DNA of 37,450 nt from an uncultured SAR86 cluster bacterium (GCA_902541245.1 CACBPT010000008.1:1-37450); one strand, 5' to 3'. Positions 23,694 through 33,162 are shown, numbered from the stretch's first letter. Made by a program: numbers and translations. The notes: generated by a model not told the origin, from the letters alone.

Positions 23694-25331
23694 ATGTCCT
23701 TTCAGGTTCTTGCTAGAAAATATCGACCCGCTACATTCTCTGAAGTGGTTGGACAAGAGCATATCTTAAAAGCTCTAGAAAATAGTATTCATCACAATAA
23801 GCTGCATCAAGCGTATATTTTTAGCGGTACTAGGGGAGTTGGAAAAACAACTATTGCAAGGGTTTTTGCTAAATGCCTTAACTGTCAAAAGGGAGATGCA
23901 CCGCAACCAGAGCCATGCAACGAATGCACCGCCTGCTTAGAAATTAAAGCAGGGCGCCACATTGAATTTTTAGAAGTTGATGCAGCATCAAGGACTGGTG
24001 TTGATGATATGAGAGAGTTACTTGAATCTGTTCAATACAAGCCTACAAATGCAAGGTATAAAATTTATCTCATTGATGAGGTGCACATGCTATCTAAAAG
24101 CAGCTTTAATGCTTTGTTAAAAACTCTAGAGGAACCACCGGCTCATGTAATGTTTTTAATGGCAACTACTGAGATAGAAAAAGTTCCTAAGACCGTTTTA
24201 TCACGTTGTTTACAGCTGAATCTTAAGATTATTCCAGAACATCAAATAAGAGATCACATTAAGTCTTTGCTTGATCTTGAGGGTATAAAATATGATGAGG
24301 AATCATTAGTTCTCATTGCAAACTCAGCCCAGGGATCCATTCGCGACGGATTAACATTATTAGATCAAGCTATTGCTCATGGCAATGGAATGCTGGACTC
24401 TGATCAGGTAAAAGCATTGTTGGGAACTATTGATCAATCTTATATCATTGAGCTCATAAATTATGTGGCTAATTCTGATGGAGATGGAGCTTATTTAGCG
24501 TTAAATAAAATTACTGAACTAAACGTTGAGTATGAACAAGTACTGAAAATTATTATTTCTGTTTTCCATAAAATTTCATTGCATCAACACCTTCAGGATA
24601 GTGAAGATGAAGCTATAAAACAATTAGCGGAAAATATTGATCCTCAGATCATTCAATTGCACTATGAGATCTCTCTTAATGCTTTAAGTAAATTTCATGT
24701 TCATCCTCACCCTAAACAAGCTCTTGAATTATGCATTTTACGTATGCTTGCTTTTCAACCTCTTTCAGAGAGTTCAGCTCCACAAATAGAAAAAAAAAAT
24801 CTTAAATTAGCATCTGAGTCAAAATTATTAAAAAAGAATATTGTTAAATCTGACGTGCCCTCGCAAGATGGGCATAAGTCAAGAGACGCAATAACTATTG
24901 CGGCTGCCTCAGAGGAATTAAGTGCCGAAAATACAGCTAAGCTTAAAGATCTTGATATGCAAAGTTGGAACTCGATATTTAATTCACTTAATTTATCTAT
25001 GTTTGTCAGTCAAGTGTTCTCAGAGTTTGAGTTTGTAAGCTTTGCTGACAATGAATTGACGCTAAAAAAATCTGATGAACTTATCAATCCAACTGAGGGA
25101 TTAAAAACCGAATTTATAGAGGCTATTGCCGTTCAACTGGGCCAAAGGATCTCATTGGTCATAGAAAGTGGAGAGGTGAGAGAATCACCTGCAGCTTTTG
25201 AGAAAAAAATGGCTCAAAATCAGCTTGATGAATATAAAGATGCTCTTTTAAAGAATGCAGCTGTCAAAGACATTCTTGATACATTCGGTGGAAAAATTAT
25301 TGATGAATCTATTAAAAAGGCTAGCTCATGA
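23694..25331 (+). CDS. dnaX: DNA polymerase III subunit tau/gamma (clamp loader)
   Basis: 545 aa; the ATPase motor that loads the sliding clamp. Walker A is GTRGVGKTT (45-53), the zinc module has four Cys (C64, C75, C78, C81), Walker B is LIDEVH (126-131) and the sensor loop has SRC (170-172). Domains I-III end at about 365; a charged linker and the tau-specific part (about 410-545), which contacts polymerase and helicase, follow. An A10 run at codons 366-369 lies exactly between the two parts, and either frame slip meets a stop at once (see findings). A TATGAT box lies 8 bases before the ATG. The stop overlaps recR as ATGA, with no ybaB in between. Confidence 0.95.
   Translation: MSFQVLARKYRPATFSEVVGQEHILKALENSIHHNKLHQAYIFSGTRGVGKTTIARVFAKCLNCQKGDAPQPEPCNECTACLEIKAGRHIEFLEVDAASRTGVDDMRELLESVQYKPTNARYKIYLIDEVHMLSKSSFNALLKTLEEPPAHVMFLMATTEIEKVPKTVLSRCLQLNLKIIPEHQIRDHIKSLLDLEGIKYDEESLVLIANSAQGSIRDGLTLLDQAIAHGNGMLDSDQVKALLGTIDQSYIIELINYVANSDGDGAYLALNKITELNVEYEQVLKIIISVFHKISLHQHLQDSEDEAIKQLAENIDPQIIQLHYEISLNALSKFHVHPHPKQALELCILRMLAFQPLSESSAPQIEKKNLKLASESKLLKKNIVKSDVPSQDGHKSRDAITIAAASEELSAENTAKLKDLDMQSWNSIFNSLNLSMFVSQVFSEFEFVSFADNELTLKKSDELINPTEGLKTEFIEAIAVQLGQRISLVIESGEVRESPAAFEKKMAQNQLDEYKDALLKNAAVKDILDTFGGKIIDESIKKASS
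24790..24799 (+). other. A10 slippery run in dnaX, candidate site for making gamma
   Basis: The translated track requires GAA AAA AAA AAT, a run of ten A, followed by CTTAAATTAG. Losing one A gives ATC TTA AAT TAG; gaining one (or a -1 ribosomal shift) gives AAA TCT TAA. Both stop within three codons and yield about 370-371 aa, domains I-III only. My own count of A in the raw line is less certain than the track translation. Confidence 0.5.
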
Positions 25332-25915
25332 GTAAAGATTTATTATATGAGCTTATAGAAGCTCTTACTATTTTGCCTGGAGTTGGTAAGAAGTCTGCTC
25401 AACGCATGGCTTTATTTTTGCTTGATAAAAATAAAGATGGCGCTTTACATTTAGCGCAAACGTTGCAAGAGTGTCTTGAATCTATTCAACGATGTGAGGT
25501 ATGTAGACAATTAACTTCAGAACCCATTTGTAGAATTTGTAGTGATAAATCCCGGGATGCATACAGTTTGTGTGTAGTTGAAAGTCCTTCAGATGTTTTA
25601 GCCATAGAATCAACTGGAGGTTTCAAGGGTAAATATTTTGTTCTGATGGGTCGTCTTTCACCAATTGACGGAGTATCGCCTGATGATCTCGGCATTCCAG
25701 ATTTATTACGTCATATAAAAGGCGCAAAAATCGAGGAAGTCATTCTTGCAACCAGTTCAACCGTTGAGGGCGATGCAACAGCATCTTTTATCAATGATCA
25801 TCTTGAGAGTGTTAAAGTTTCAAGAATTTCCTATGGTATTCCTATTGGTGGAGAGTTAGAGTATGTCGACGGCAACACTATTGCGCGAGCTATCCAAGGG
25901 AGGATCGAAATTTAA
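25328..25915 (+). CDS. recR: Recombination mediator protein RecR
   Basis: 195 aa, the usual length. Order of parts: helix-hairpin-helix ([18 protein letters not shown]), four-Cys zinc finger ([18 protein letters not shown]), Toprim domain ([26 protein letters not shown]) and the C-terminal Walker-like [12 protein letters not shown]. RecR rings load RecA with RecF/RecO at gaps. The start overlaps dnaX by 4 bases and the stop overlaps dcd as TAATG, so dnaX-recR-dcd is a coupled operon. Confidence 0.96.
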   Translation: MSKDLLYELIEALTILPGVGKKSAQRMALFLLDKNKDGALHLAQTLQECLESIQRCEVCRQLTSEPICRICSDKSRDAYSLCVVESPSDVLAIESTGGFKGKYFVLMGRLSPIDGVSPDDLGIPDLLRHIKGAKIEEVILATSSTVEGDATASFINDHLESVKVSRISYGIPIGGELEYVDGNTIARAIQGRIEI

Positions 25916-26484
25916 TGTCTATTAAACCGGATGTGTGGATTAAAAAAATGGCTGAATCAGAGGGGATGATTGAGCCTTTCTCTGAAAACCAGGTGAGAGT
26001 AGATGAAAAAGGTGAAAAACTCATTTCATATGGTGTCTCAAGCTTTGGTTATGATGTTCGTTGCGCCAATGAGTTTAAAGTTTTTACAAACATCCACTCA
26101 GCAACAGTTGATCCTAAAGTTTTTGATGATGATAGTTTCGTAGATATAACCTCGGATGTATGTATTATTCCTCCAAATTCTTTTGCTCTAGCTAGAACAG
26201 TTGAATACTTTCGGATTCCGAGAAACGTTCTAACAATATGTTTAGGGAAGTCAACATATGCAAGATGCGGCATTATCGTCAACGTTACACCACTAGAGCC
26301 TGAATGGGAGGGTCATGTAACCCTTGAGTTTTCAAATACCACCAATCTTCCTGCAAAAATATATGCCGGAGAGGGCGTTGCACAAATGATTTTCTTTGAA
26401 TCCGATGAAGAATGCGAAGTTAGTTATAAGGACAGGGGAGGAAAGTATCAGGGACAAACAGGCGTCACTCTCCCAAAAACCTAA
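25915..26484 (+). CDS. dcd: dCTP deaminase
   Basis: 189 aa, similar in length to E. coli Dcd. It turns dCTP into dUTP, the first step to dTTP in many Gammaproteobacteria. Conserved blocks: [13 protein letters not shown], the nucleotide loop [19 protein letters not shown], catalytic Glu in [14 protein letters not shown] and the C-terminal lid [13 protein letters not shown]. Last gene of the dnaX-recR-dcd operon; its stop shares CTAA with that of the DUF3108 gene. Confidence 0.95.
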   Translation: MSIKPDVWIKKMAESEGMIEPFSENQVRVDEKGEKLISYGVSSFGYDVRCANEFKVFTNIHSATVDPKVFDDDSFVDITSDVCIIPPNSFALARTVEYFRIPRNVLTICLGKSTYARCGIIVNVTPLEPEWEGHVTLEFSNTTNLPAKIYAGEGVAQMIFFESDEECEVSYKDRGGKYQGQTGVTLPKT

Positions 26485-27161
26485 TACAATTTCTTGAGTT
26501 CAAGCGAGGTATCGCCATCTTGGTCCTCATCCTCAACCTTAATTATTAAATAGTCTAGATCAGGTGCTAAAAAATAGCGGGTAGTTCTATCATCCTGCAG
26601 TCTGATGCGCTCAACAATGATACATGGAAAATTTGTGCCTTCTACTTCAAATTCTCCATTCTCAACAACCTTATAATTATTTGCTTCAATTGCTCCTGTT
26701 TTTAAATCTGGAAGCATTAATGAAAATTCTTTCATGCCAGCAATAATATTTCTTCTAATTTGAATTTGAACATTCAAAGGATCGAATACATTTTCATTTA
26801 GTGGCAAATCTTGGCTCCATTCAAACTTTCCTGTTGAAGTTAACAGTCTTGAAACTTGATCAAAATTTAAAGTCCTTTTATCAGTAATTAAAGTCCACTT
26901 AACATCAACAAAATATTTAATAGAAGTCATGAGATTATTTTTTTCATAGAAATCTGAAATTATTTTAATTTTTCCAAGTGGAAATTTTGCATTAAATTGA
27001 ATTGTTCTTTTGCCAGCCTCTTGATGAGTTATTAGCTCTCTAATTCCTTTCATGGAAAGTCGTGAGTTAGTAAAAACATATTCACCTTTGTAGTCAGGAA
27101 TCTCTTGAGCTGCTAGATTATAAGCAATCAAAACAAACAAAATTCCAAGATATTTATACAT
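26481..27161 (-). CDS. DUF3108 family exported protein
   Basis: 226 aa from the ATG at 27161. The ORF-track start at 27206 is a TTG inside purN; the chosen ATG has GGAG at good spacing and opens the signal peptide [19 protein letters not shown]. The mature protein is beta-rich: [20 protein letters not shown], then [11 protein letters not shown]-like strands and the conserved closing [22 protein letters not shown]3108 proteins are often coded beside purM/purN in Gammaproteobacteria, as here; no function is established, though periplasmic lipid or envelope roles have been suggested. Overlaps purN by 8 bases. Confidence 0.82.
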   Translation of the reverse strand: MYKYLGILFVLIAYNLAAQEIPDYKGEYVFTNSRLSMKGIRELITHQEAGKRTIQFNAKFPLGKIKIISDFYEKNNLMTSIKYFVDVKWTLITDKRTLNFDQVSRLLTSTGKFEWSQDLPLNENVFDPLNVQIQIRRNIIAGMKEFSLMLPDLKTGAIEANNYKVVENGEFEVEGTNFPCIIVERIRLQDDRTTRYFLAPDLDYLIIKVEDEDQDGDTSLELKKLY

Positions 27162-27801
27162 TAAAGAACTCCATATGATTAGGACTAAAATAACTTTCAG
27201 ATTCAAATTTGACTTGATCGCCTTGAAGTGAGATGTATCCTTTTGCTATATCTGCAATGACTTTTGGATAAACCGCGTGCTCAATTTTATGAATTCGATT
27301 AATTAGTTTTGTCTCAGATTGTGAGGGATCAATTTTTAAAGCGCCCTGAGTAATTATTGGCCCACCATCAAGCTCATTATTGACATAATGCACAGATATA
27401 CCATGCATTAAGTCTCCATTTTCAATAGCTTGCTTATGCGTATTTAATCCAGGATAGTTGGGCAATAATGAAGGATGGATATTGATTAGTTTTCCACTTA
27501 AAGCGTCTGTAAAATCCTTTGAAAGAATTCGCATAAATCCAGCAAGCACAACTAAGTCTGGTTCTATGGGAAGTATCTGTTCTAATAAAGCCTGATCAAA
27601 TTCTTCTCTTGAATTATATTTTTGATGTTCAATCACCTTGCTCATCAAATGAAATTTTTTAGCACGTTCCAAACCTTTGACATCAGTTTGATTTGAAATT
27701 ACAAGTTCAACGGAAGCTGGTATGTTGCCTATTTTACATGCTTTCGCAATGGCTTCTAAATTGGAGCCACCGCCTGAAATTAGCACCACTATTTTTTTCA
27801 T
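27154..27801 (-). CDS. purN: Phosphoribosylglycinamide formyltransferase
   Basis: 215 aa. Transfers a formyl group from 10-formyl-THF to GAR, step 3 of purine synthesis. The phosphate loop is ISGGGSNLEAI near the start. The catalytic triad is Asn107 and His109 (INIHPSLLP) and Asp145 (NNELDGGPII). The start lies 2 bases after the purM stop, the usual purMN operon order. Confidence 0.95.
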   Translation of the reverse strand: MKKIVVLISGGGSNLEAIAKACKIGNIPASVELVISNQTDVKGLERAKKFHLMSKVIEHQKYNSREEFDQALLEQILPIEPDLVVLAGFMRILSKDFTDALSGKLINIHPSLLPNYPGLNTHKQAIENGDLMHGISVHYVNNELDGGPIITQGALKIDPSQSETKLINRIHKIEHAVYPKVIADIAKGYISLQGDQVKFESESYFSPNHMEFFNV

Positions 27802-27803
27802 TA

Positions 27804-28823
27804 TTAATAATATCGAATTTGTTCTTTGAGATTACTTTCAGTAATTGAGCCAATTTCAAAGGTACGCAACTTATGAATTGATAAAATTTTTTGTGCTTTT
27901 GCTAGATCTGTTTTGTCTATGATATATATCATTCCGATCCCGCAATTAAATATCCTCAACATGTCTGCTTGAGAAATTCTTCCTTTTTCTTGAAGCCACT
28001 TGAAAGCCTTAGGAAATTTCCATGATGATAAATTTATATCTGCCACCAATCCACTTTTAAGAATACGAGGAATATTTTCTGTTAAACCGCCTCCAGTAAT
28101 ATGTGCCATACCTTTGACATTAATTTTTTTAATTAGTTCTAAAATAGGCGCAGTATACAAATGAGTCGGTTTGAGCAATGCATGCAGTATTGAGTCAGGA
28201 GCTTTATGTTTTTTAATAATTGAGCGTATTAATGAATAGCCATTTGAATGAGGACCACTAGATTCAATTCCAATAATTATATGTCCAGACTTTATATTTT
28301 TTCCATCAATTATTTTGCTCTTCTCAACAACGCCAACAGAAAAGCCAGCTAAATCAAAATTATTCTTTACATAATGGCCTGGCATCTCAGCAGTTTCTCC
28401 TCCTAGAAGGGCGCAATTACTTTTTTTACATGCTTTAGCAATGCCCTTTACAATTTTTGCAGTTGATCTAGGTTCGAGTTTTGAGGCAGCAAAGTAATCT
28501 AAGAAAAATAAGGGTTCTGCACCACATGTGATCATATCATTAACACACATAGCAACTAAGTCTTGCCCAGTGAGATGTATTTTATTGTGTATTTGACTCA
28601 GAGACACTTTAGTTCCAACGCCATCGGCGCAACCTACCAAAACAGGATTTTTATACTTGGATCCAAGTTGAAAAAGACCTGCAAAACCTCCAATCCCTCC
28701 AAGGACTCTTTTATCATGAGTTGCATTGACACTAGCTTTAATAGATTTAACTAACTTATTTCCTTTTTCAATATTTACGCCAGCCTTTGCATAAGGATCT
28801 GTAGGTTTTGTTTTACTAGTCAT
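27804..28823 (-). CDS. purM: Phosphoribosylformylglycinamidine cyclo-ligase (AIR synthetase)
   Basis: 339 aa, normal length. Step 5 of purine synthesis: closes FGAM to AIR with ATP. Landmarks: YAKAGVNIEKGNKLV (N-terminal ATP-binding strand), VGCADGVGTKV, CVNDMITCGAEPLFFLDYFA, LLGGETAEMPG, GPHSNGYSLIR and HITGGGLTENIPRIL. Operon purM-purN-DUF3108. Its ATG is only 13 bases from the divergent DUF2066 ATG, so the two promoters must overlap each other's coding starts; a TATTTT hexamer lies 8 bases before the purM ATG on its strand. Confidence 0.95.
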   Translation of the reverse strand: MTSKTKPTDPYAKAGVNIEKGNKLVKSIKASVNATHDKRVLGGIGGFAGLFQLGSKYKNPVLVGCADGVGTKVSLSQIHNKIHLTGQDLVAMCVNDMITCGAEPLFFLDYFAASKLEPRSTAKIVKGIAKACKKSNCALLGGETAEMPGHYVKNNFDLAGFSVGVVEKSKIIDGKNIKSGHIIIGIESSGPHSNGYSLIRSIIKKHKAPDSILHALLKPTHLYTAPILELIKKINVKGMAHITGGGLTENIPRILKSGLVADINLSSWKFPKAFKWLQEKGRISQADMLRIFNCGIGMIYIIDKTDLAKAQKILSIHKLRTFEIGSITESNLKEQIRYY

Positions 28824-28824
28824 T

Positions 28825-28830
28825 TACAAT
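28825..28830 (+). promoter_or_regulatory. Putative -10 box (TACAAT) of the DUF2066 gene, leaderless arrangement
   Basis: TACAAT matches the -10 consensus at five of six bases, ends 6 bases before the ATG, and lies inside the 13-base gap to purM. No room for a ribosome site remains. Any -35 element would lie in the purM coding sequence. Confidence 0.45.
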
Positions 28831-28836
28831 AAAAAT

Positions 28837-29856
28837 ATGAATCAAAAATTAAAAATCTTATTTTTGCTGAACTTCCTTTTAATTAATCTAGTATCTAGCA
28901 AAGAGTTACCAACATTGTTTGAAATAACGATTTCTTCTGATCAGTATACCAATACTAACGATGGATTGAATAAAGCTTTCAATAGATTGATTCAAAAACT
29001 TTCTGGATCAAGAAGTAAAAAATTTTTATGGAGAATTGGTGATGCTGAGCTAAAAAAGATTGATTTTGTTTCTTCTTATTCTACTCAAATGATAGAGGAC
29101 AAAGAATATTTATCAGTTTTGTTTAATAGTGATTTGCTTATTCCACAATTACGTCAATTAGACATACCCCTAATAGGTTTTAATCGGCCAGTTATTCTCT
29201 TTTTAATTAAGCTTGACACTGGTGAATCATCTCCAATTTACATAGACGGAAGCCAATCTGCTAATTCATTTGCAGTTGAGATAAAACAAATGTTTGAGGA
29301 TATATCTCGAGATAGAGGAGTTTATCTTGAGCTGCCTGAATTTGACTTAGAGGATCAAAATTTACTTAAGCAAACAAATATACTTTTCTCTCCATCAACC
29401 CATATACAAGAAAAATTTTATAACGATGCTTTTTTATCCATTGAGATGATAAGAATTGGTATTAATCAATGGACCATTAGTGGAGACTTGAAAACTCTTT
29501 CAACTATTCAAGAGAAGGAGGTATTGAATTATCTCCAAAATGACGTTCAGAACTTTTTAGATAATTTTCTAGAAGTTCAGCAGCTAGAACCTGGAAAATC
29601 AGGAGAAAAGATTATCATTTCTGTTGCTGGTTTAAATAATTTTAAGGATTTTCAATCAGTTGAATCTGAGCTGGATAAAATTTTTGCTATTGAATCTAGA
29701 ACTTTTCGCTCATTTGAGCCAAAGAGGATTGATTACAGCGCTCAATTATTCCAAACAAAAGAATCATTAATTAAGGAACTTCGAGGCAGCACTAATTTCT
29801 TAATCAAAAAATATAAAGAAGAGAATAATCAATTAGAACTAGAATATTTAAATTAG
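28837..29856 (+). CDS. DUF2066 family exported protein
   Basis: 339 aa with a signal peptide (MNQKLKILFLLNFLLINLVSS). The family signature is the N-terminal module with GLNKAFNRLIQKLSGSR and VSSYSTQMIEDKEYLSVLFN, followed by FNRPVILFLIKLD. DUF2066 genes commonly lie divergent from purM and before a CDP-alcohol phosphatidyltransferase and hda, the exact order here. No function is known. The stop is 2 bases before the next start. Confidence 0.85.
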   Translation: MNQKLKILFLLNFLLINLVSSKELPTLFEITISSDQYTNTNDGLNKAFNRLIQKLSGSRSKKFLWRIGDAELKKIDFVSSYSTQMIEDKEYLSVLFNSDLLIPQLRQLDIPLIGFNRPVILFLIKLDTGESSPIYIDGSQSANSFAVEIKQMFEDISRDRGVYLELPEFDLEDQNLLKQTNILFSPSTHIQEKFYNDAFLSIEMIRIGINQWTISGDLKTLSTIQEKEVLNYLQNDVQNFLDNFLEVQQLEPGKSGEKIIISVAGLNNFKDFQSVESELDKIFAIESRTFRSFEPKRIDYSAQLFQTKESLIKELRGSTNFLIKKYKEENNQLELEYLN

Positions 29857-29858
29857 CA

Positions 29859-30410
29859 ATGAGTAAATATTTTATATTTTTACCGAATTTACTCTCCATA
29901 ATTAGAATTTATCTGATGTATCCATTGCTTACTTTTATTTTAGAGGAAAATTATATTTTTGCTTTATATGTATTTATTGTTGCCGCTGCTACTGATGGGC
30001 TCGATGGTTATCTAGCAAGAGTTATGAATTGGCAAACTGACTTGGGCAAGATTCTTGATCCAGTTGCTGACAAGGTTTTGTTAATTGGAACTATATTAAT
30101 CTTATGGATTAATAACCATATCCCAATATACGTACTCATTGTTTTTGTGCTTCGAGATTTCATCATCATCATGGGAGCAGCGTTTCATATGACGGTGTAT
30201 GAGACTGCAACTCCTAACCCAAATATTTTTGGAAAAATTACCACCTTCGTTCATATTGGTTATTTAGTGGGTGTTTTTATAGATATTATTTTTGCACTTA
30301 ATATTATCAACTTTTTTATAGATGTGTTCGTAGCCTTGATAACTATAACTAGTTTACTTTTATATGGTTACAACTGGTTCAAACTCACCGCTGAGTTAAA
30401 TCGTGGATAA
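29859..30410 (+). CDS. CDP-alcohol phosphatidyltransferase (PgsA-like)
   Basis: 183 aa integral membrane enzyme with about five or six helices. The family active-site motif is complete: DGLDGYLARVMNWQTDLGKI continuing to LDPVADK, that is D-x2-DG-x2-AR-x8-G-x3-D-x3-D. It swaps CMP of a CDP-diacylglycerol for an alcohol; in this synteny block the substrate is probably glycerol-3-phosphate or a close relative, but a second true pgsA may exist elsewhere. Overlaps the hda start by 8 bases. Confidence 0.88.
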   Translation: MSKYFIFLPNLLSIIRIYLMYPLLTFILEENYIFALYVFIVAAATDGLDGYLARVMNWQTDLGKILDPVADKVLLIGTILILWINNHIPIYVLIVFVLRDFIIIMGAAFHMTVYETATPNPNIFGKITTFVHIGYLVGVFIDIIFALNIINFFIDVFVALITITSLLLYGYNWFKLTAELNRG

Positions 30411-31107
30411 TCCAAAGCAACTAATTTTTCCATTTCAGCTTAATCAAAAGGCATCTTTTAATAACTTTTTTTGCTCATCAGATAATCGCAACCTAATAAC
30501 TCGACTTAGTGACATTGTTTCAAGTAATGATGTGCATGAAATAATAATTAGTGGGGAGAAAAGCGCAGGAAAATCTTTCTTGATACAAGCCATTTGTAAC
30601 GAGCTAGGCCTAAAGGATAAAAAATTTGCTTTTGTTCCTATGAATAAAGTCATCAATATGGGCATTGAAATTTTCCAAGATTTAGCATACTTGGATGCGA
30701 TCTGTATTGATGATCTGCAACTAATATTATCAAGCGAAGACTGGGAAAAAGCTCTATTTAATTTAATAAATGAGTGCCAGCAATCTTGTTGCAGTCTAAT
30801 ATTCTCTCTTGGTGATACTCAATCATTAGATAAAGTCACTAAATTGCCTGATTTGCTATCAAGAATTAAGCGAATGGAATTTATGACCTTGCAAGCAGTG
30901 CAAAATGATGAACTTAGGCAAGCACTAGATTTTGTGTCTGACAAATTAGAAATCAAAATAGAAAAAGCTGAGTTAGATTTTTTATTAAAACATCAGACTA
31001 GGAAGTTTTCACTCCTAGTTAAAAATCTTCTTTCGTTGGATCAGCAAGCAGCCTCTCTAAAAAGAAGGATAACGATTCCCCTGATTAAAGAGACTCTAAA
31101 ACTTTAA
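30403..31107 (+). CDS. hda: DnaA-related regulator Hda
   Basis: 234 aa. Hda-ADP with the DNA-loaded clamp triggers ATP hydrolysis in DnaA and so stops re-initiation. The N-terminus KQLIFPFQL matches the clamp-binding (Q-L-x-L-P/F) motif, and ASFNNFF follows as in E. coli Hda. The AAA+ core has Walker A GEKSAGKS and Walker B AICIDDLQLI. The C-terminal helix bundle lacks the DnaA DNA-binding domain. The start is GTG: no ATG occurs before residue 79, and the GTG keeps the clamp motif. Its stop shares TTAA with the sppA stop. Confidence 0.9.
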   Translation: MDNPKQLIFPFQLNQKASFNNFFCSSDNRNLITRLSDIVSSNDVHEIIISGEKSAGKSFLIQAICNELGLKDKKFAFVPMNKVINMGIEIFQDLAYLDAICIDDLQLILSSEDWEKALFNLINECQQSCCSLIFSLGDTQSLDKVTKLPDLLSRIKRMEFMTLQAVQNDELRQALDFVSDKLEIKIEKAELDFLLKHQTRKFSLLVKNLLSLDQQAASLKRRITIPLIKETLKL

Positions 31108-32933
31108 TCAAGATCAATCATGCAATCTTGACAAGTAAAAAGTGCTTTAGGCTGTTGGATTTCTTCGAGTGTTTCATACAGATTTGCTATACCATCAAGG
31201 GCAGATAAAACTTTTGATTTTGGGATTGAAATATCAAAATTCTCAAGAAGTTCTTTAATAATTAGCTCTTCCGGAGATAGTTTTTGACCATAATATTCAA
31301 CCTGATAATCATCCAATTCAGCCATCTTAGCAGCATAAGCAATTGCATTCTCAATGCCCCCAATCTCATCTATCAAACCTATCTCTTTTGCGCTTGTAGC
31401 GATCCACACTCTACCGCCAGCAATTTTATTTATGTCTTCGTATGATTGAGATCTTGAATCAGCTACAAAGTTAACAAATCGATCATATGCATCAGCTCCC
31501 CATGCAGAAAATATTTTATCCAAGTCATCATCGATAGCCTGAGTTAGATCCCAACCGCCATGCTTAGAAGTAACCACACCATCATAATTAATTCCAATAT
31601 AATCCATTGCGTCTTCTAATGTTGGTATTGCAATTGCTACACCTATAGATCCAGTGATCGTTGTTGGTTCAGCAAAAATATAATCTGCTGGAGTTGAGAT
31701 ATAAACTCCTCCAGATGCTGCATAATCCCCCATAGATACCACTATATTAATGCCTTTTTTCTTAGCTGCAGATAATTCATCTCTCATCATTTCACTGGCA
31801 ATGATAGAGCCACCTGGGCTATTAACTCTAAATACAATAGCTTTTGTATTTTCGTCTTCGTGAGCAGATCTAATTTGTTTTACAACACCATTTGCACCAG
31901 CAACACCTGGAGCTATGTCACCTGGCATAATTGCACCTTCTGCTGTAATTACAGCAATTTGATTATCGCTATCAAAGATGTCCTTATCTAACTGCTTAAA
32001 ATATTCCTTGAAAGAAATAGTTTTATAAGTTTCTGTATCAGCTCCCTCATCTAGACCAAATTCTTCAATCATGTATTGACGAAATTCAGGAAATGATTTT
32101 GTGCCATCAATAATATTATTTGCTTCGGCGTAGGCGATATTTCCCATTGCCGCTTCACCAAAAAATCCTACATAGTTGTCAGCAAATGCCTGAATATCAT
32201 TAGATTTAACTCCGCGTCCCTTAGCCATTAGAGATTTCATTTCACTCCAAATTGGGTTGAGCAACGCTTCTCTTTGCAGCCTATCATTTTCTGACATGTC
32301 AGTTCTTGTATTTCCCTCTACCGCAGATTTGAAATCACCTTGAGAATAATTGTGAAAATTGATTTTTAAATTTTCATATAACTCTTTTTGATACGGTCGC
32401 ACGCCTCCGAGACCTTGAACGCTAACACTTCCTACTGGATGAACCCATACCTCGGAGGCTTGAGATGCCATTAGATATGAACTTGTTGTCATGAGATCAC
32501 TATATGCTATGACTCTTTTACCGGATTCTCGAAGTGCCTTTAATTCTTTTGCTATGTTAATTGCCGTTGTTGGACCTGCAAATCCTGTAGATGAGAAATC
32601 GATGAATACAGCAGGGATAGCTTCATGATCGGCCACTTCTCTGATTATTTTTACTAGATCTCTTGCTTGAATTTGATCTGATGATGGGCCAGCAGCAAGG
32701 CTAGCAAGAAAATCTGATCCAAAAACTTCTTGATCAACCACAATCCCTTGAGGATCAATGAAGAGAACTCTGCCACTTGGATCTACAGCTTTTGGTCCAG
32801 ATGATGTAAGGGCACCAATAATCAAGACTGTAAAGAATATTAAAACAATTGCTGTTCCAAGATTAAGCATTATTGTCCTAGCTTTATCTAAAAATCTTCC
32901 AAGCCAAGCAAAAATTGATCTAAGTGCGTTCAT
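31104..32933 (-). CDS. sppA: Signal peptide peptidase SppA, long (67-kDa) form
   Basis: 609 aa; an inner-membrane serine protease with its active site facing the periplasm that degrades cleaved signal peptides. One N-terminal anchor helix (about 22-43), then two tandem S49 domains. The catalytic Lys is in GDFKSAVEG (K202) of the first domain, the nucleophile Ser in DYAASGGVYIS (S407) of the second. The ending carries a Cys pair, CQDC, which is unusual and could bind a metal or form a disulfide. An AGGAGA ribosome site precedes the ATG. Confidence 0.95.
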   Translation of the reverse strand: MNALRSIFAWLGRFLDKARTIMLNLGTAIVLIFFTVLIIGALTSSGPKAVDPSGRVLFIDPQGIVVDQEVFGSDFLASLAAGPSSDQIQARDLVKIIREVADHEAIPAVFIDFSSTGFAGPTTAINIAKELKALRESGKRVIAYSDLMTTSSYLMASQASEVWVHPVGSVSVQGLGGVRPYQKELYENLKINFHNYSQGDFKSAVEGNTRTDMSENDRLQREALLNPIWSEMKSLMAKGRGVKSNDIQAFADNYVGFFGEAAMGNIAYAEANNIIDGTKSFPEFRQYMIEEFGLDEGADTETYKTISFKEYFKQLDKDIFDSDNQIAVITAEGAIMPGDIAPGVAGANGVVKQIRSAHEDENTKAIVFRVNSPGGSIIASEMMRDELSAAKKKGINIVVSMGDYAASGGVYISTPADYIFAEPTTITGSIGVAIAIPTLEDAMDYIGINYDGVVTSKHGGWDLTQAIDDDLDKIFSAWGADAYDRFVNFVADSRSQSYEDINKIAGGRVWIATSAKEIGLIDEIGGIENAIAYAAKMAELDDYQVEYYGQKLSPEELIIKELLENFDISIPKSKVLSALDGIANLYETLEEIQQPKALFTCQDCMIDLD

Positions 32934-32951
32934 AAATTATCTCCTGTAAGT

Positions 32952-33161
32952 TTAAAAATTAAAAAAAAATATTGAGGCGAGGGTTTTTAGCAACATCAAC
33001 AATACAAGTATCAAAAGAGCTGAAGATGTTACGATAATTAAAACTAGGGACAATAAAAAAGTAATTAAAGCTAGAATGATTGAAATTATTTCTGAAAGAA
33101 AAAAACTCATGCATATTGCTAATCCTGTAACTGCGATTATTAATAATGCAAGTGCAATCAT
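32952..33161 (-). CDS. Small two-helix membrane protein of the HTH operon
   Basis: 69 aa from the ATG at 33161, which lies 1 base beyond the HTH stop; the ORF-track start at 33185 is a TTG. It is almost wholly hydrophobic: MIALALLIIAVTGLAICMSFF, a short polar break (LSEI), then a long Leu/Ile helix, and ends FFFNF. No family recognised. It could be an anti-regulator or a partner of the membrane protein in the same operon, but it may also be a low-complexity ORF; tight spacing favours a real gene. Confidence 0.5.
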   Translation of the reverse strand: MIALALLIIAVTGLAICMSFFLSEIISIILALITFLLSLVLIIVTSSALLILVLLMLLKTLASIFFFNF

Positions 33162-33162
33162 C

